This document shows positions 1 through 9,040 of a stretch of 64,000 nucleotides of DNA, one piece after another. The stretch's first letter is position 1. The number at the start of each line of letters is the position of its first letter. The notes beneath the pieces are model-generated. The model was not told where the DNA came from and searched no databases. It saw nothing but the letters and a program-made list of their open reading frames with translations. The DNA lies in the NCBI RefSeq assembly GCF_964656455.1, contig NW_027555034.1, positions 1-64,000 of the forward strand, read 5' to 3'. The DNA comes from Halichoerus grypus (Eukaryota; Chordata; Mammalia; Carnivora; Phocidae). The position numbers were made by a program, and so were the translations under genes.

Positions 1-472
1 CAGGCAGCAGGAGAGAGAGGCTCAGGGGCTGGAAGTGCTCCTGAAGGGGGCATGTGCCCTCACTGCTGGGCCACTCCGGCTCTCTAACTGTCCCTGCTGC
101 AGGCTGGGGTGGGGTGGCAGGGCAGGGGGCCTCTCCGGACGAGGAGGCCTCTGAGCTGAATACTGATAGATGAGCAGGAGTCCCCGATGGTGCTTTCACA
201 GTTTAAAGAGCAGAGGAGTCCTTGGAGACCTTGTCACAGAACGATTCCGACTCCTCAGGTTGTGGAGCTGAAACTCAGCACGGCCTCCACGTGAGCTCTA
301 TGTTGGGACCAGACACGGAGTAGCAAGGTTCCTTAGATGATGATCGGAGAGGAGCGGGGGCAGTTGGTTGATACAGGGGATTTTCTGGCAGAAGGCACAG
401 CACAGGCCAGACACAGGGCCGAAAACAGTCTAGTCTCAGTGAGCAAGGCGAGTTTGTGCGGTTAGCTTTCTG
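1..472. other. GC-rich linker, right part, at window start
   Basis: This is the tail of a GC-rich segment whose larger left part lies before the window. It has no convincing gene. It contains a G-quadruplex motif at 106-129 and ends at the first LINE-1 piece. GGTTCCTTAGATGATGATC (units 1 and 2) versus GGGTCCTTAGATGACGATC (units 3-7) is the main subtype marker here. Confidence 0.7.
106..129 (+). other. G-quadruplex motif 1
   Basis: GGGG-T-GGGG-TGGCA-GGG-CA-GGGGG: four G-runs with loops of 1, 5 and 2 bases. Exact copies lie at 10688, 21270, 31852, 42434, 53016 and 63598. Confidence 0.7.
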
Positions 473-1048
473 GAGTCCAGTGCCGATGGGCTCATAAGGG
501 AATTCTACCAAACATTTAAAGACGAACTAACACCTATTTTTCTGAAGTGGTTTCAAAAAATAGAAATGGAAGGAAAACTTCCAAACTCATTCTATAAGGC
601 CAGCATTACCTTGATCCCCAAATCAGACAAAGACCCCAATGAAAAGAATTTCAGACCAATATGCCTGATGAAAATGGATGCAAGACTGTTGAATCACAGA
701 TCTGTACCTCCGAAACAAATCATGCAATATATCTTAAGAAAGAAAAAAGAAGAAGAAGGAGATAGCAGGAGGGGAAGAATGAAGGGGGGCAAATGGGAGG
801 GGGAGACGAACCATGAGAGACGATGGACTCTGAAAAATAAACTGAGGGTTCTAGAGGGGACGGGGGTGGGAGGATGGGTTAGCCTGGTGATGGGTATTGA
901 GGAGGGCACGTTCTGCATGGAGCACTGGGTGTTATGCACAAACAACGAATCATGGAACACTGTATCTAAAACTAATGATGTAATGTATGGGGATTAACAT
1001 AACAATAAAAAATTTTTTTAAATTAAAAAACTAAAAAAACAATTCCTA
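473..1048 (+). mobile_element. LINE-1, internally deleted (ORF2 piece + 3' UTR), unit 1
   Basis: Positions 473-690 translate as the start of the LINE-1 ORF2 reverse transcriptase region ([10 protein letters not shown], then [20 protein letters not shown]). At about 690 the sequence jumps to a caniform LINE-1 3' UTR (GAGGGCACGTTCTGCATGGA, then GCACTGGGTGTTATGCAC), ending in AATAAA at 1004-1009 and an A-rich tail. The rest of ORF2, including the catalytic part, is missing, so the element is dead. In unit 1 the codon at the junction is CAA (ATGCAAT), which leaves a 143-codon open frame from 566; that frame is a relic, not a gene. Confidence 0.88.
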
Positions 1049-1059
1049 AAAAAAATAAT

Positions 1060-2985
1060 AAAGGCTCAATATGATTTTTTAAAACATCAGTTGCATTTCT
1101 ATACAGTAACAATGAGACAGAAGAAAGAGAAATTAAGGAATTGATCCCATTTACAGTTGCACCAAAACCCATAAGACACCTAGGAATAAACCTAACCAAA
1201 GAGGAAAAGGATCTCTACTCGAAAAACTAAAGAACACTCATGAAAGAAATTGAGGAAGACACAAAGAAATGGAAAAATATGACATGTTCACGGATTTGAA
1301 GAAGAAATATTAGTTAAAATGTCTTATGCTACCCAGAGCAAGCTACACATTCAATGCAATCTCTATCAAAACGCCATTGACATTTTTCACAGAGCTGGAG
1401 CAAATAATCCCAAAATTTGTATGGACCAGAAAAGATCCAGAATAGCCAGAGGAATGTTGAAAAAGAAAACCAAAGCTGGTGGCATCACGGTTCTGGACTT
1501 CAAGCTCTCTGACAAAGCTGCAATCATCAAGACAGCATGGCACTGACACAAAAACAGACAGACATCAATGGAACAGTATAGAGAACCCAGAAAGGGACCC
1601 TCAACTCTATTGTCAACTAATTTTCGACAAAGCAGGAAAGAAAATCCAAAAGAAAAAAAGTCTCTTCAACAAATGACGTTGGGATAATTGGACAGCCACA
1701 CGGAGAAGAATGACACTGGACCATTTCCTTACACCATACACAAAGATAAACTCAAAATGGACGAGAGACCTAAATGGGAGACAGGAATCCATCAAAATCT
1801 TAGAGGAGAACACAGCAACAATCTCTTAGACCTCGGCTGCAGCAACTCTTGCTAGACACATCTCCAAAGGCAGGGAAACAAAAGCAAAAGTGAACTATTG
1901 GGACTTCATCAAGATAAAAAGCTTTTGCCCGGCAAAGGAAACAGTCAGCAAAACCAAAAGGCAACCTATGGGATGGAAGGAGATATTTGCAAATAACTTA
2001 TCAGATAAAGGGCTAATAACCAAAATCTATAAAGAACTTATCAAACTCAGCACCCAAAAAACCAAATAATCCAGTGAAGAAATCTGCAGAAGACATGAAG
2101 AGACATTTCTCGAAAGAAGACCTACAAATGGCCAACAGACACATGAACAAATGCTCCACATCACTCAGAATCAGGGAAATCCAAATCAAAACCTCAATGA
2201 GATACCACCTCACACCAGTCAGAATGGCTAAAATTAACAAGTCAGGAAATGGCAGATGTTGGCAAGGATGCAGAGAAAGGGGAACCCTCCTACACTGTTG
2301 GTGGGAAGGCAAGCTGGTGCAGCCAATCTGGAAAACAGTAGGGAGGTTCCTTAAAAAGTTAAAAATAGGGCTACCCTCTGACTCAGCAATTGCATTACTA
2401 GGTATTTACCCCAAAGATACAAAGATAGTGATCCGAAGGGGCACATACACCCCAATACATATTGCAGCAATGCCCACAATAGCCAAACTGTAGAAAGAGC
2501 CCGAATGCCCCACGACAGATGAATGGATAAAGAAGATGTGGTATATGTACACCATGGAATATTACTCAGCCATCAAAAAGGATGATTGCTTACCATTTAC
2601 ATCACCGGGGATGGAACTGGAGGGTATTATGCTAAGCGAAATAAGTCAATGAGAGAAAGACAATTGTCGTATGGTTTCACTCACATGTGGAATGTAAGAA
2701 ACAGCACAGAGGACCATAGGGGAAGGGAGAGAAAACTGAATGGGAAGTCACAGAGAAGAAGAAAAACCATCACAGACTCTTAACTATAGGAAATAAACTG
2801 AGGGTTGCTGGAGGTGGATGGAGTGATGGGGTAAGTGGGGGATGGGCATTAAGTAGGGCATGTGATGTTATGAGCACTGGGTGTTAGATGAAACTGATGA
2901 ATTATTGAGCCCTACATCTGAAACTAATGTTGTACTCTATGTTGGCTAATTAAATTTAAATTAAAAAAGGAAAAAACAAAGGAAA
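1060..2985 (+). mobile_element. LINE-1 ORF2 C-terminal region and 3' UTR, unit 1
   Basis: A second, independent LINE-1 piece follows directly. It begins in ORF2 after the reverse transcriptase domain (NNETEEREIKELIPFTVAPK, then KPIRHLGINLTKEEKDLY) and runs to the C-terminal cysteine region ([20 protein letters not shown], then [10 protein letters not shown]). The 3' UTR ends with ATCTGAAACTAATG and a TTAAATTAAAAAAGG tail. Frameshifts and stops (for example TAA after SKN near 1230) break the frame. The longest remaining open piece is 2074-2493. In units 1 and 3 a Trp codon TGG near 2302 keeps this piece open; the other units have TAG. Confidence 0.9.
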
Positions 2986-3009
2986 ATAATTTAAATAAAT
3001 CAATTATCA

Positions 3010-3112
3010 ATGAAAATATCAAGTATTCAGAAATCTGCCCAAAAATATGCAAAACCTCTATAGGATAGACCAATGGAAAACACTAAAAAGTTCAGAAAGA
3101 CAACACACCATA
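3010..3112 (+). mobile_element. Possible older LINE-1 ORF2 scrap, unit 1
   Basis: AAAATATCAAGTATTC, then AAAAATATGCAAAACCTCTA and AAAACACTAAAAAG, resemble in order the ORF2 stretch that is better preserved at about 1170-1260. The match is short and diverged. Copies lie at 13592, 24174, 34756, 45338 and 55920. The following 3113-3529 has no assigned content. Confidence 0.4.
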
Positions 3113-3529
3113 CATGGCTATTAATTCACATCAGAAGAGGCAGAAAGACGGAGGGTATGGAATTTAAAATACACTCACCTTTCCATGTAAAAACAAATGC
3201 AACTGGTCCCTGCCACAAAAACCCCATCGAGGTTTCCAAATTATCCAGATGTTACCTTCCCGATCTCTGGCCATTCTTGGTTTTGTTTGTTTGCTTGCTT
3301 CTTTGGTTGGTTGATCTTCTAGTTATAAAAACAGTTTCGGTTGTCAAGAAGACAGAAGATAAAGAACAAGCTAACTGAATATCTGCCTTCTTGGTTGGTG
3401 TGCCTTGGAAAGTGAATGTGTGACGGACGAGAGCTGAAGTCACTGACAATGCCTCATCCATTCCGCCCTCAGCGAGCCCCATCATGATGGAGTTCAAGCC
3501 GTCTCGGGATGTTCTCTTATCCTTGAATT

Positions 3530-3740
3530 GAAATAGTTCTGGAGGCTGCAAGTCGAGATCAAAGTGTGGTGTCGTCAGGGTTGGTTCCTCCTGAGGGCCG
3601 TGAGGGAGAATGTGTTCCACTGTCTCTCCCAGCTTCTGGGGCTTTGGTGGCAATCTTTGGCATCTATTGGCTTGTAGAAGCATCACCCCAGTCTCTGCCT
3701 GTATCCTCACATGGCGCTCTCCCTGTCTGTGCTTCAAATC
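3530..3740 (-). mobile_element. Probable MaLR (MLT1-like) LTR fragment, unit 1
   Basis: The motif order TTCTGGAGGCTGCAAGTCGAGATC ... CCTCACATGGCGCTCTCCCT (quoted in part) resembles the reverse complement of ancient mammalian MaLR LTRs. No internal retroviral sequence is present. I recognise the style but not the exact family. Confidence 0.35.
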
Positions 3741-4097
3741 ATTCTTGTTTCCGAAAGATACCTAATGATCTAGAGAAATTTTATTATATATAATATATGT
3801 ATATAATAGACATGACATATTACATTAAATTGAAAAATAGGCATACAAAACAGTTGTATGATCCCAATTTTATAAAAATAACAATGTATGCATTTTTAAA
3901 AGATTAAAATGCAACAAAAACAGTGCTCCTACATGATTCTTTTACGTTTCTGTTTTCTAAATTTTTCACTGAGAGCAAATACTACTTTTACAGTATGACA
4001 CGTAAACAAATGTACTAAATGAATAAAGTGTGGATAGAAATCCTTTAAGTAAGAGGCTCTGGTACGTGTGAGAGATACAAAGAGATTTCCACTTCAT

Positions 4098-4260
4098 AAC
4101 AACAGCCACACAAGGAGCACTTGTTATGCACCATGTGATGCTCTAAGAGCTCTCTTTGTATAACTCACAAAAGCCATGTGAGGCCAATACTATTTTATGC
4201 CCATTTCACAGATGAGGAAAGAGCTGGATAGTCAGCAGATCCAGGCTGGTTCAAGGATCA
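4098..4260 (+). mobile_element. MIR SINE, unit 1
   Basis: GAGCACTTGTTATGCACCAT, TGCTCTAAGAGCTCT, TAACTCACA, GTGAGGCCAATACTATT and CCCATTTCACAGATGAGGAA follow the order of the MIR core. This ancient SINE is shared by all mammals, so it predates the array. Unit 1 has TTTGTATAAC where the other units have TTTGTGTAAC. Confidence 0.8.
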
Positions 4261-5040
4261 AGGTAACATCATCTGTCTACTTGCTCACTTGTCTGTTGGA
4301 ATTTGGTTTTTCAAACACAGGTTGCTGCCAGCACAACGACATTCATTTTGTTTGGTAATGGGGCAGAGGAAGGAACTAGTGGGTCAGTATCGTTATGTGT
4401 TAGTTTCCATGGGATCCAATAAGTCCTTTGTTTGCATTTTTCACTTTTAACCTTAGAAAGCATTTTGTTTACTCCTGCCCTGCTACTGTTTCACCCTAAA
4501 AATCACAGTGGGCACAATCAAGCAGGAGTTTCAACTCCACTCCACTCTATGGCCTCCCCAGCCCTTCCGGTGAAAGGAATCAGCAGGGCGGGAGAACGAA
4601 CTGGCTCAGGTCCCGGCACGGGTGGTCCCATCCCCCCGTGGTCCAGCCGGGAGACCTTCTCTATTTGCTCCATCTACAAAGTGAGCTATCTGTGTAGATC
4701 TCCACCAGCTCCTTTCGGAAAGCCACAGCTGGTGGGTGGTAGAGCTGAGCTCAACCTCTAGGTCTCAACTTTAAATCAGACTAATATTTAAGGTTCTTCT
4801 TCCTTCTGTGAAGGACAAGGTCACAGTATTTCTCCTCATGTTGTCTTATAACAAGCTCTGTTCACCAGTTAGGATTTCTAAATCAGCTGTCGTTCTGTTC
4901 ACTCCTTGATGTGTCACATAAAGAGCCAACTGATGGCTTGGTGTCTGTGTGCATCTGCACCATTTGGAGGAATCATGGGTTTTGGAACACTCTGCGGATA
5001 CCCAATGCAGCCACCTCTCCTCCCAGATTTCTTGATCATC
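4261..5040. other. Unassigned single-copy-like stretch of the unit
   Basis: I see no gene and no repeat family here. Small open frames such as 4432-4761 lack homology or start context. Variable sites near 4390-4660 (AGTCCTTTG / AGTCCTTGG / AGTACTTGG, and TTCTCTATT / TTCTGTATT) separate the units. The equivalent stretches start at 14843, 25425, 36007, 46589 and 57171. Confidence 0.6.
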
Positions 5041-5925
5041 TTTATTTTTTATTTTATTTTATTTTATTTTAATGTTATGTTAGTCACCATACTTCATTAG
5101 TTTTTGATGTAGTGTTCCACGATTCATTGTTTTCATATAACACCCCGTGCTCCATGCGGTACGTGTCCTCCTTCATACCCATCACCAGGCTAACCCATCC
5201 CCCCACCCCCCTCCCCTCTAAAACCCTCAGCTTGTTTCGCAGAGTCCGCGGTCTCTCACGGTTCAACTCCCCCTCCGATCTCCCCCGCTTCATTTTTCCA
5301 TTCCTTCTCCTAATGTCCTCCATGCTATTCCTTATGTTCCACAAATAAGTGAAGCCATGTGATAATTGACTTTCTCTGCTTGACTTATTTCACTCAGCAT
5401 ATTCTCCTCCAGTCCCATCCATGTTGATGCAAATGGTGGGTATTCATCCTTTCTGATGGCTGAGTAATATTCCATTGTATATATGGACCACATCTTCTCT
5501 AGCCATTCATCTGTTGAAAGGCATCTCAGCTCTTTCCACAGTTTGGCTATTGTGGACATTGCTGCTATGAACATTGGGGTGCATATGGCCCTTCTTTTCA
5601 CTACATCTGTGTCTTTGGGGTTAATACCCAGTAGTGCAATTGCTGGGTCATAGGGTAGCTGTATTTTTCACTTTTTGAGGAACCTCCACACTGTTTTGCA
5701 AAGTGGCTGTACCAACTCGTATTCCCACCAACAGTGTAAGAGGGTTCCCCTTTCTCCACATCCTCTCCAACATTTGTTGTTTCTTGCCTTGTCAATTCTT
5801 GCCATTCTAACTGGTGTAAGGTGCTATCTCAATGTGGTATTGACTTGAATTTCCCTGATGGCTAATGATGTTGAACATTTTTTCATGTGTCTGTTAGCCA
5901 TTCCTATGTCTTCTTTGGATATATT
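5041..5925 (-). mobile_element. LINE-1 3' end, minus strand, unit 1
   Basis: The insert opens with an ATTTT-repeat (5041-5071), the complement of an A-rich tail. It then reads on the minus strand through a caniform LINE-1 3' UTR into the ORF2 C-terminus. The minus-strand frame 5332-5601 contains KMWSIYTMEYYSAIRKDEY and LSEISQAEKVNYHMASLICG, classic ORF2 C-terminal motifs. It is truncated at its 5' side near 5925 and inactive. Confidence 0.9.
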
Positions 5926-5949
5926 TCTATATAGAGTGTAGATATAGAG

Positions 5950-6402
5950 ATACATATGGTATTTCTGTATACCAGTGACAAAGAGTTTCCAAATGAAATT
6001 TAAATAAATTATGAATACCATTTACATCAACGTGGATGCAACTAGAGGATATTATGCTGAATGAAATAAGTCAGTCAGAGAAAGACAATTATATGGTTTC
6101 ACTCATATGTGGAATATAAGAAACAGTGCAGACGATCATAAAAGGGAGGGAAAATTGAAAGGAAAGAAATCAGAGAGGGAGACAAACCAAGAGATGCTTA
6201 ACTATAGGAAACAAACTGAGGGATCCTGGAGGGGATGTGGGGTTGGGGGTCAGATAAATGGGTGATGGGCATTAAGGAGGGCACCCGATGTGATGAGCAC
6301 TGGGTGTCATATGCAACTAATGATAGCTGAACTCTACATCTGAAACTAATGATGTACTATGTGTTTGCTAATTGAACTAAATTAAAAAAAATTTAAAAAG
6401 AA
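5950..6402 (+). mobile_element. LINE-1 3' end, plus strand, unit 1
   Basis: A short ORF2 scrap (TTTCTGTATACCAGTGAC) is joined near 6015 to the ORF2 end and 3' UTR (GAATGAAATAAGTCAGTCAG, GCACTGGGTGTCATATGC, ATCTGAAACTAATGATG). It ends in an A-rich tail at 6380-6402. It faces the preceding minus-strand LINE-1. The cTAGE-like leader begins directly after its tail. Confidence 0.85.
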
Positions 6403-6557
6403 CCTGGCTGGCCTCCCCTCCCCCGGCCCAACTGCTCTGCCCTGGTTGGCGGGCACCGTTGACCTCATGGGTGGAACTCTCCACAGGGTTCTGAGTGGTC
6501 AGTTGCGGCCACAGGACTCTGGCGCTCGGAGACAGAGCTGTGGAGCCCGACGCAGCC

Positions 6558-8141
6558 ATGGAGGGCCCCCCCTCGGCCGCCGGATCCACTTGCCAGCTGG
6601 TGTTGGAGCACCTGTGGGAGGCGCTGCTGCTGATTTCTGGAAGCTGGGGACACAGCCCGAGTCTCCCCGTGTTGCCCTGGGCGGTGCTCGTATGGACTGT
6701 GCTGCTGGTTCTCCTCGTGAAGAGACGACTCACTCGAAGAAGCGCGAAGGCGCTGGGCCACAGGGGCTCTGCCCGCCACGAAGTGTGTGGAGCCCGCCGT
6801 GAGGAGAGTGGCCCAAGCACACAAGCCGAGGCCGCCCTCAGGCCGCCCGCGGTGGTGGCCAGTCCTCCCTCGTTACAAGCCCTGTGCTTGTCAGCAATGA
6901 ACGCAGACCTGAGCAGGCTGGTGCTTAGGGACACTGTCATCTCTCTGAGGAAGGCACTGAAGAGCCAGCCTCCCGACCTGCCCCAGGTCCCTGGGGAAAA
7001 ACCCATCCTCAGAACATCGGAGAAGGATGGAGAACAGCTTCTGAGGAAAAGAACGGAGGATCGGAGTGAAAACCCTCCTTTTCCAGAAGGACCCGAACCG
7101 CTCAACCAAGACGTTTCGAGATGGAGGCAGAAAGGGCAGGAGAAGGAGGGGGAAGAAAGGCTGGAGCCGTCGAAGGCATGCATGGAGCCGGTCCCGAAAG
7201 ATCAAGCCAGCCAGTCCCCGTCCAGGGCCGGACCCGGGCTGCAGGCCGTCCCCCCGCCTGACCTCCCTGCACAGCACGCCGGTGCCGGGAGCCGGGGAGT
7301 CCAGCCAAAGAGGGGAGCAGGAAATGGCGATCAGCCCGCCCATCGGGCAGCAGTGGATCTGAAGGGCGTCCCTGAGGATGCTGGCTGCCCTCGGTCCCCT
7401 CCAAGTCCCGAAGGGGAACAGCAACACAGAGCCAGACGACTGTGCGCAGAAAGGCGAGAGATGGCGGAGCTGACACGACAAATCCGCAGCCTGCAAACCC
7501 AGGAAGCCTCTTTGCAGAAGGAAACTTCACAGCTGGACAGGGAGATTCAGCCGCTGAAGCTGAAACTTCAGAACCCCCTGGATGAACAGGACCAATACAT
7601 CCTGCAACTTCACCAAAAAGTGTTTCAAGCGGAAGCTCAGTGCTTGGAAATGAAGAAGAAACTGGCCAGCGCGCAAAGAGAAATGAACTTCACGTGCCAG
7701 AGACGCAACCTCTACAAGAAGATGGCCCAAGACCTGGGCAAGGAGCTGGAGAGAAGCAGCTCCTACTATCGCAAGCTGGTCCTCTTCCATCACGAAAGAG
7801 TCACAAGGAGCTGGGTGGGAGCTGCGTCCAGAGAGAGGGAGTTCCAGGAGCTAAGGAAAGAGAATGATCGCTTGAGGCGGATGCTAGCCGGTGTGGAGTC
7901 CAGCTGCCGGCCTGTCCTGTGGGACCCTCTGGGTCCTGCTGCTCCGCCCACAGCCCACGCAGGCTGGGGAGTGTCGGGGGGTCCCCGGGGTCATCTGGCC
8001 CCCAGGGGGGAGGGAAGGCCCACCGTGAGGGCCCCGGGACCCGGAGTCGCCTGCAGGGGTGACCGGGCTCAGGGCAGCTGGGGCTCTGAGCCGCCACAGC
8101 CCGGCTCAGCATCTGCGCGGAGCTCCGTGAAGAACGTCTGA
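6558..8141 (+). CDS. cTAGE5/MIA2-like protein, intronless, copy 1
   Basis: The product is 527 residues. Residues 13-30 and 37-54 resemble the lumenal and membrane part of cTAGE5/MIA2, with a clear hydrophobic segment at 37-54 followed by KRR. Residues 297-445 form a charged, heptad-like region matching the family's second coiled coil; recognisable pieces are LTRQIRSLQTQEASLQKE (305-322), the ELER at 396-399, HHERV and ELRKEN. Residues 450-527 are Gly/Pro-rich and much shorter than the usual proline-rich Sec23-binding tail. Residues about 130-290 are low-complexity and do not align to coiled coil 1; family members are nearer 800 residues. cTAGE5 works with TANGO1 at ER exit sites, binding Sec12 and Sec23 during export of bulky cargo such as collagen; whether this short form does so is inference. 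The ATG is chosen for its strong Kozak context (GCAGCCATGG) and an in-frame TGA at 6492. Absence of introns and a trailing A-rich run indicate a retrocopy. Recognition is from remembered family sequence. Confidence 0.82.
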   Translation: MEGPPSAAGSTCQLVLEHLWEALLLISGSWGHSPSLPVLPWAVLVWTVLLVLLVKRRLTRRSAKALGHRGSARHEVCGARREESGPSTQAEAALRPPAVVASPPSLQALCLSAMNADLSRLVLRDTVISLRKALKSQPPDLPQVPGEKPILRTSEKDGEQLLRKRTEDRSENPPFPEGPEPLNQDVSRWRQKGQEKEGEERLEPSKACMEPVPKDQASQSPSRAGPGLQAVPPPDLPAQHAGAGSRGVQPKRGAGNGDQPAHRAAVDLKGVPEDAGCPRSPPSPEGEQQHRARRLCAERREMAELTRQIRSLQTQEASLQKETSQLDREIQPLKLKLQNPLDEQDQYILQLHQKVFQAEAQCLEMKKKLASAQREMNFTCQRRNLYKKMAQDLGKELERSSSYYRKLVLFHHERVTRSWVGAASREREFQELRKENDRLRRMLAGVESSCRPVLWDPLGPAAPPTAHAGWGVSGGPRGHLAPRGEGRPTVRAPGPGVACRGDRAQGSWGSEPPQPGSASARSSVKNV

Positions 8142-8510
8142 TGGCTCTCTCTCTAGTGAAACGGCTACTCTTTCGGAACTGACGCCACAGTGACTCTCCG
8201 CAGGATAGCGGTGTAACCCCATCGCGGACTGTGTAACTAGAGCTTCGTCCACATGGTCATGAAGACATAGCTTCCCTGCCGGACGCTTTAGAACTGTCTG
8301 CTGTGGGTACGGTGTTCGGATTGAAATTCATGCCACTGGGACTGAAGACATCCTCTATCGTGGACATGCATAGAGACTTTCAAACAAGACCATTTCTGTG
8401 CTCTAGGACTAGGGTTACAGTTCCGCAGAAATAACTCAGTATTTATGTGAACAAAATGTGATTGCCTTAAAAAAAGAGAGAGAGAAAAACCTTAAACAAA
8501 ACAACATCTC
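8142..8510 (+). other. Retrocopy 3' UTR and A-rich tail, copy 1
   Basis: The sequence after the stop continues as transcript-like DNA. GTGTAACTAGAGCTTC, ATGGTCATGAAG and ACAAAATGTGATTGCC look like parts of the cTAGE5 3' UTR as I remember it. It ends in a degenerate A-rich run (8469-8503, with AG repeats). A 3' UTR followed by an A-rich run supports insertion of a processed mRNA. There is no canonical AATAAA just before the run, and I could not identify a convincing target-site duplication. Confidence 0.55.
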
Positions 8511-8537
8511 ACTCAAACTGTATGAAATAGTTAGTGT

Positions 8538-8728
8538 AGTCCTACATTCAAATTTTAGTCCTAAAACTCATATTTTAGTCGTCAATTCAAATTTTAGTCC
8601 TAAATTCAAATTTTAGTCTTAAATTCAAATTTTGGTCCTGCATTCACATTTTAGTCCTAAGTTCATATTTTAGTTCTGAATTCATATTTTAGTCCTAAAT
8701 TCATAGCATTAGTTTAGTCTTAAATTTA
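8538..8728 (+). repeat. 19-bp minisatellite, about ten copies, unit 1
   Basis: Back-to-back variants of AGTCCTAAATTCAAATTTT. The third base block varies (CCT, CTT, CGT, TCT) and the middle varies between TTCAAA, TTCATA and TTCACA. One unit has an extra base, and the ninth is extended (CATAGCATTAGTTT). It begins about 35 bp after the retrocopy's A-rich run. Confidence 0.9.
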
Positions 8729-9040
8729 TAGATAGGAAAACTTAGGAATTTGCAACCATTTCTTCCTTGTTCTGCCATTTTTTTCTTCTTAGCCTTTGTT
8801 GTTTTGTTTAAGATACTGTTTGTTGTTTAACATTTATGAATTGTATGCAGTCAAAATACAAAGTTTTCTCCTGATAACAAGCATACACTCCCATGCACAT
8901 GGGCATGTGCACACGCACACACCCCAGGATGCAGAATCTAGACTACTGTAGTTGTTTTATGAGTACCTGAAAATGTAAAAATAGAATTGACCATTTTAAA
9001 AATTGCTTAGAGATAAATAAATTACTGAAAGGAAAAAACG

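Noticed and set aside
566..997. 143-codon frame as a gene
   Set aside because: It is LINE-1 ORF2 sequence running into a 3' UTR, and it is broken by TAA in units 2, 3 and 4.
6495..6557. Upstream extension of the gene to a GTG start
   Set aside because: GTG is not a normal start in mammals. The first in-frame ATG, at 6558, has a near-ideal Kozak context, and the only residue difference between copies falls in this upstream stretch.
6377..7183. 268-codon open frame on the minus strand over the start of the gene
   Set aside because: It is antisense to the cTAGE-like frame and extends into the LINE-1 tail. It has no recognisable domain and arises from GC-rich, stop-poor sequence.
8538..8728. 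CRISPR-like short repeats
   Set aside because: The repeats are contiguous with no spacers, diverged from each other, and lie in mammalian DNA.
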